This document shows positions 63,161-64,000 of a stretch of DNA of 64,000 nucleotides, piece after piece. The stretch is from JBGAQP01 sp044220635 (GTDB lineage Bacteria > Pseudomonadota > Gammaproteobacteria > Burkholderiales > Usitatibacteraceae): NCBI GenBank assembly GCA_044220635.1, contig JBGAQP010000016.1, positions 1 through 64,000 on the forward strand, written 5' to 3'. Numbering within the stretch: position 1 is the stretch's first letter; each line of letters opens with the position of its first letter. The notes below the pieces were generated by a model. The model was not told the DNA's origin. It searched no databases and saw nothing but the letters and a program-made list of their open reading frames with translations. The position numbers were made by a program, and so were the translations under genes.

Positions 63161-64000
63161 ATGCCCAGCCTTCCCGTCCCACGATCCCTCGAGCCCCGGG
63201 AGCTGCGCCGCGCCTGCGACCCGGCCGGGCTCCCGTTCGAGACCACCGAGCAGCTCGAGGATTTCGCCGAGGTCCTCGGCCAGTCGCGCGCCGTCGGCGC
63301 CATCCGCTTCGGCGTGGGCATCGAGCGCGACGGCTACAACCTCTACGCGATGGGCCCCGAGGGCATCGGGCGCCACTCGATCGTGCGCCGCTTCCTCGAG
63401 GAGCGCGCGCCGGGGCGCGCGACGCCGCCCGACTGGTGCTACGTGTTCAACTTCGCCACGCCGCACATGCCGCGGGCCATCAGCCTGCCGGCGGGCCAGG
63501 CGGCGCGCCTGCGCCGCGACATGGAGCGCCTGGTCGAGGACCTGCGCGCCGGCATCCCGGCGGCGTTCGAGACCGACGAGTACCGCACGCGCCGGCAGGA
63601 GATCGAGACCGAGTTCGACCAGAGGCAGGAGCAGGCCATCGACGCCGTCGGCGAGCGCGCGAAGGCGCGCGGCGTCGCGCTCGTGCGCACGCCCACCGGC
63701 TTCGGCTTCGGGCCCCTCGGCAAGGACGAGGTCATGGGGGCGGACGAGTTCCACCGGCTCCCCGAGGAGGAGCAGAAGCGCGTCGAGACGGCGATCGACG
63801 AGCTGCAGGAGGAGCTCGCGCGCGCGATCCACGAGATCCCGAAGCAGCGGCGCGAGGCGCAGAGGAAGCTGCGCACGCTGAACCGCGAGGTCACCGACGC
63901 GACGGTCACCAGCCTCATCGAGGAGATGAAGGCGGCCTACGCGGCGCTGCCCGACATCGTGCGCTACCTGGAGGACATCCACGAGGACGTGCTCGACCAC
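63161..64000 (+). CDS. AAA family Lon-like ATP-dependent protease, N-terminal part (truncated by window end)
   Basis: 280 residues of an open frame that continues past the window. It resembles the LonB-like proteobacterial protease family with an AAA_32 domain: PRSLEPRELRRACDP, FETTEQLEDFAEVLGQSRAVGAIRFGVGIER, NLYAMGPEGIGRHS (a glycine-rich segment in the place of Walker A), then a long charged helical insert with EIPKQRREAQRKLRTLNREV. The catalytic C-terminal Ser-Lys domain would be downstream. These proteases are often controlled by oxygen or stress; an FNR-type site precedes this gene. Confidence 0.82.
   Translation, partial: MPSLPVPRSLEPRELRRACDPAGLPFETTEQLEDFAEVLGQSRAVGAIRFGVGIERDGYNLYAMGPEGIGRHSIVRRFLEERAPGRATPPDWCYVFNFATPHMPRAISLPAGQAARLRRDMERLVEDLRAGIPAAFETDEYRTRRQEIETEFDQRQEQAIDAVGERAKARGVALVRTPTGFGFGPLGKDEVMGADEFHRLPEEEQKRVETAIDELQEELARAIHEIPKQRREAQRKLRTLNREVTDATVTSLIEEMKAAYAALPDIVRYLEDIHEDVLDH

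Overview
The window is 64 kb of GC-rich, densely packed bacterial chromosome. The organism is most likely a betaproteobacterium, probably in or near Burkholderiales. Supporting markers are two Bug-type periplasmic tricarboxylate-binding receptors, EttA, bifunctional MnmC, a CnoX-type thioredoxin, NnrU, an MlaF-like ATPase and a double-length UvrA. No rRNA, tRNA, CRISPR array, prophage or insertion-sequence transposase was seen. The lineage call is inference from gene content and base composition.

Layout. 1-2.7 kb: YkgJ-type cysteine protein, DUF4124 exported protein, lipoprotein and UbiA-family prenyltransferase. 2.7-8.5 kb (minus strand): EttA, then a degenerate nucleotidyl-cyclase/PEGA membrane protein translationally coupled to a membrane-anchored Ser/Thr kinase, then an LtaS-like phosphoglycerol transferase. 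8.7-12.0 kb (minus): Bug receptor, MmgE/PrpD and D-2-hydroxyacid dehydrogenase. 12.1-18.8 kb: omega-aminotransferase, SDR, small cyclic-nucleotide-binding protein, CrtI-like oxidoreductase, HpaI aldolase and HD-GYP protein. 18.8-19.8 kb: gene-poor, with a small probable ORF and strong hairpins. 19.8-24.6 kb: six close-spaced plus-strand genes (zinc-ribbon protein, universal stress protein, GNAT, amidase, cation/proton antiporter, ModA/GNAT chimera). 24.7-30.4 kb: periplasmic protease and FHA membrane protein pair, Yip1 protein and Asp-box lipoprotein. 30.5-42.3 kb: hydrolase, MlaF-like ATPase, two diguanylate cyclases, second Bug receptor, DsbA-like protein, S41-like protein lacking its serine, thioesterase, CnoX and MnmC. 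42.3-46.6 kb: three-part ABC exporter. 46.7-54 kb: two VOC proteins, two-domain CNB protein, VanZ protein, exported 2H-phosphoesterase-like protein, and a minus-strand set of GT-C/TPR, exported HExxH and MORN coiled-coil proteins. 54-64 kb: YHS lipoprotein, tandem UvrA, peptide-binding protein, NnrU, and the start of a Lon-family AAA protease behind an FNR-type site.

Two kinds of dispersed repeat stand out. A composite palindromic element built on GGGGAC(A/T)GTCCCC occurs four times at gene ends and supplies stop codons. A second palindrome type is inserted in frame in two linkers of uvrA. Signalling genes are unusually frequent: one HD-GYP, two GGDEF, two CNB, one kinase, one FHA and one pseudo-cyclase. 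Several starts have a TANNNT-like hexamer 6-8 bases upstream and no Shine-Dalgarno sequence, which suggests leaderless transcripts.

The best candidates for something undescribed are the six-gene stress-like cluster at 19.8-24.6 kb, the pseudo-cyclase/PEGA-kinase pair at 4.7-6.8 kb, and the HExxH/MORN/GT-C set at 50-53.8 kb.
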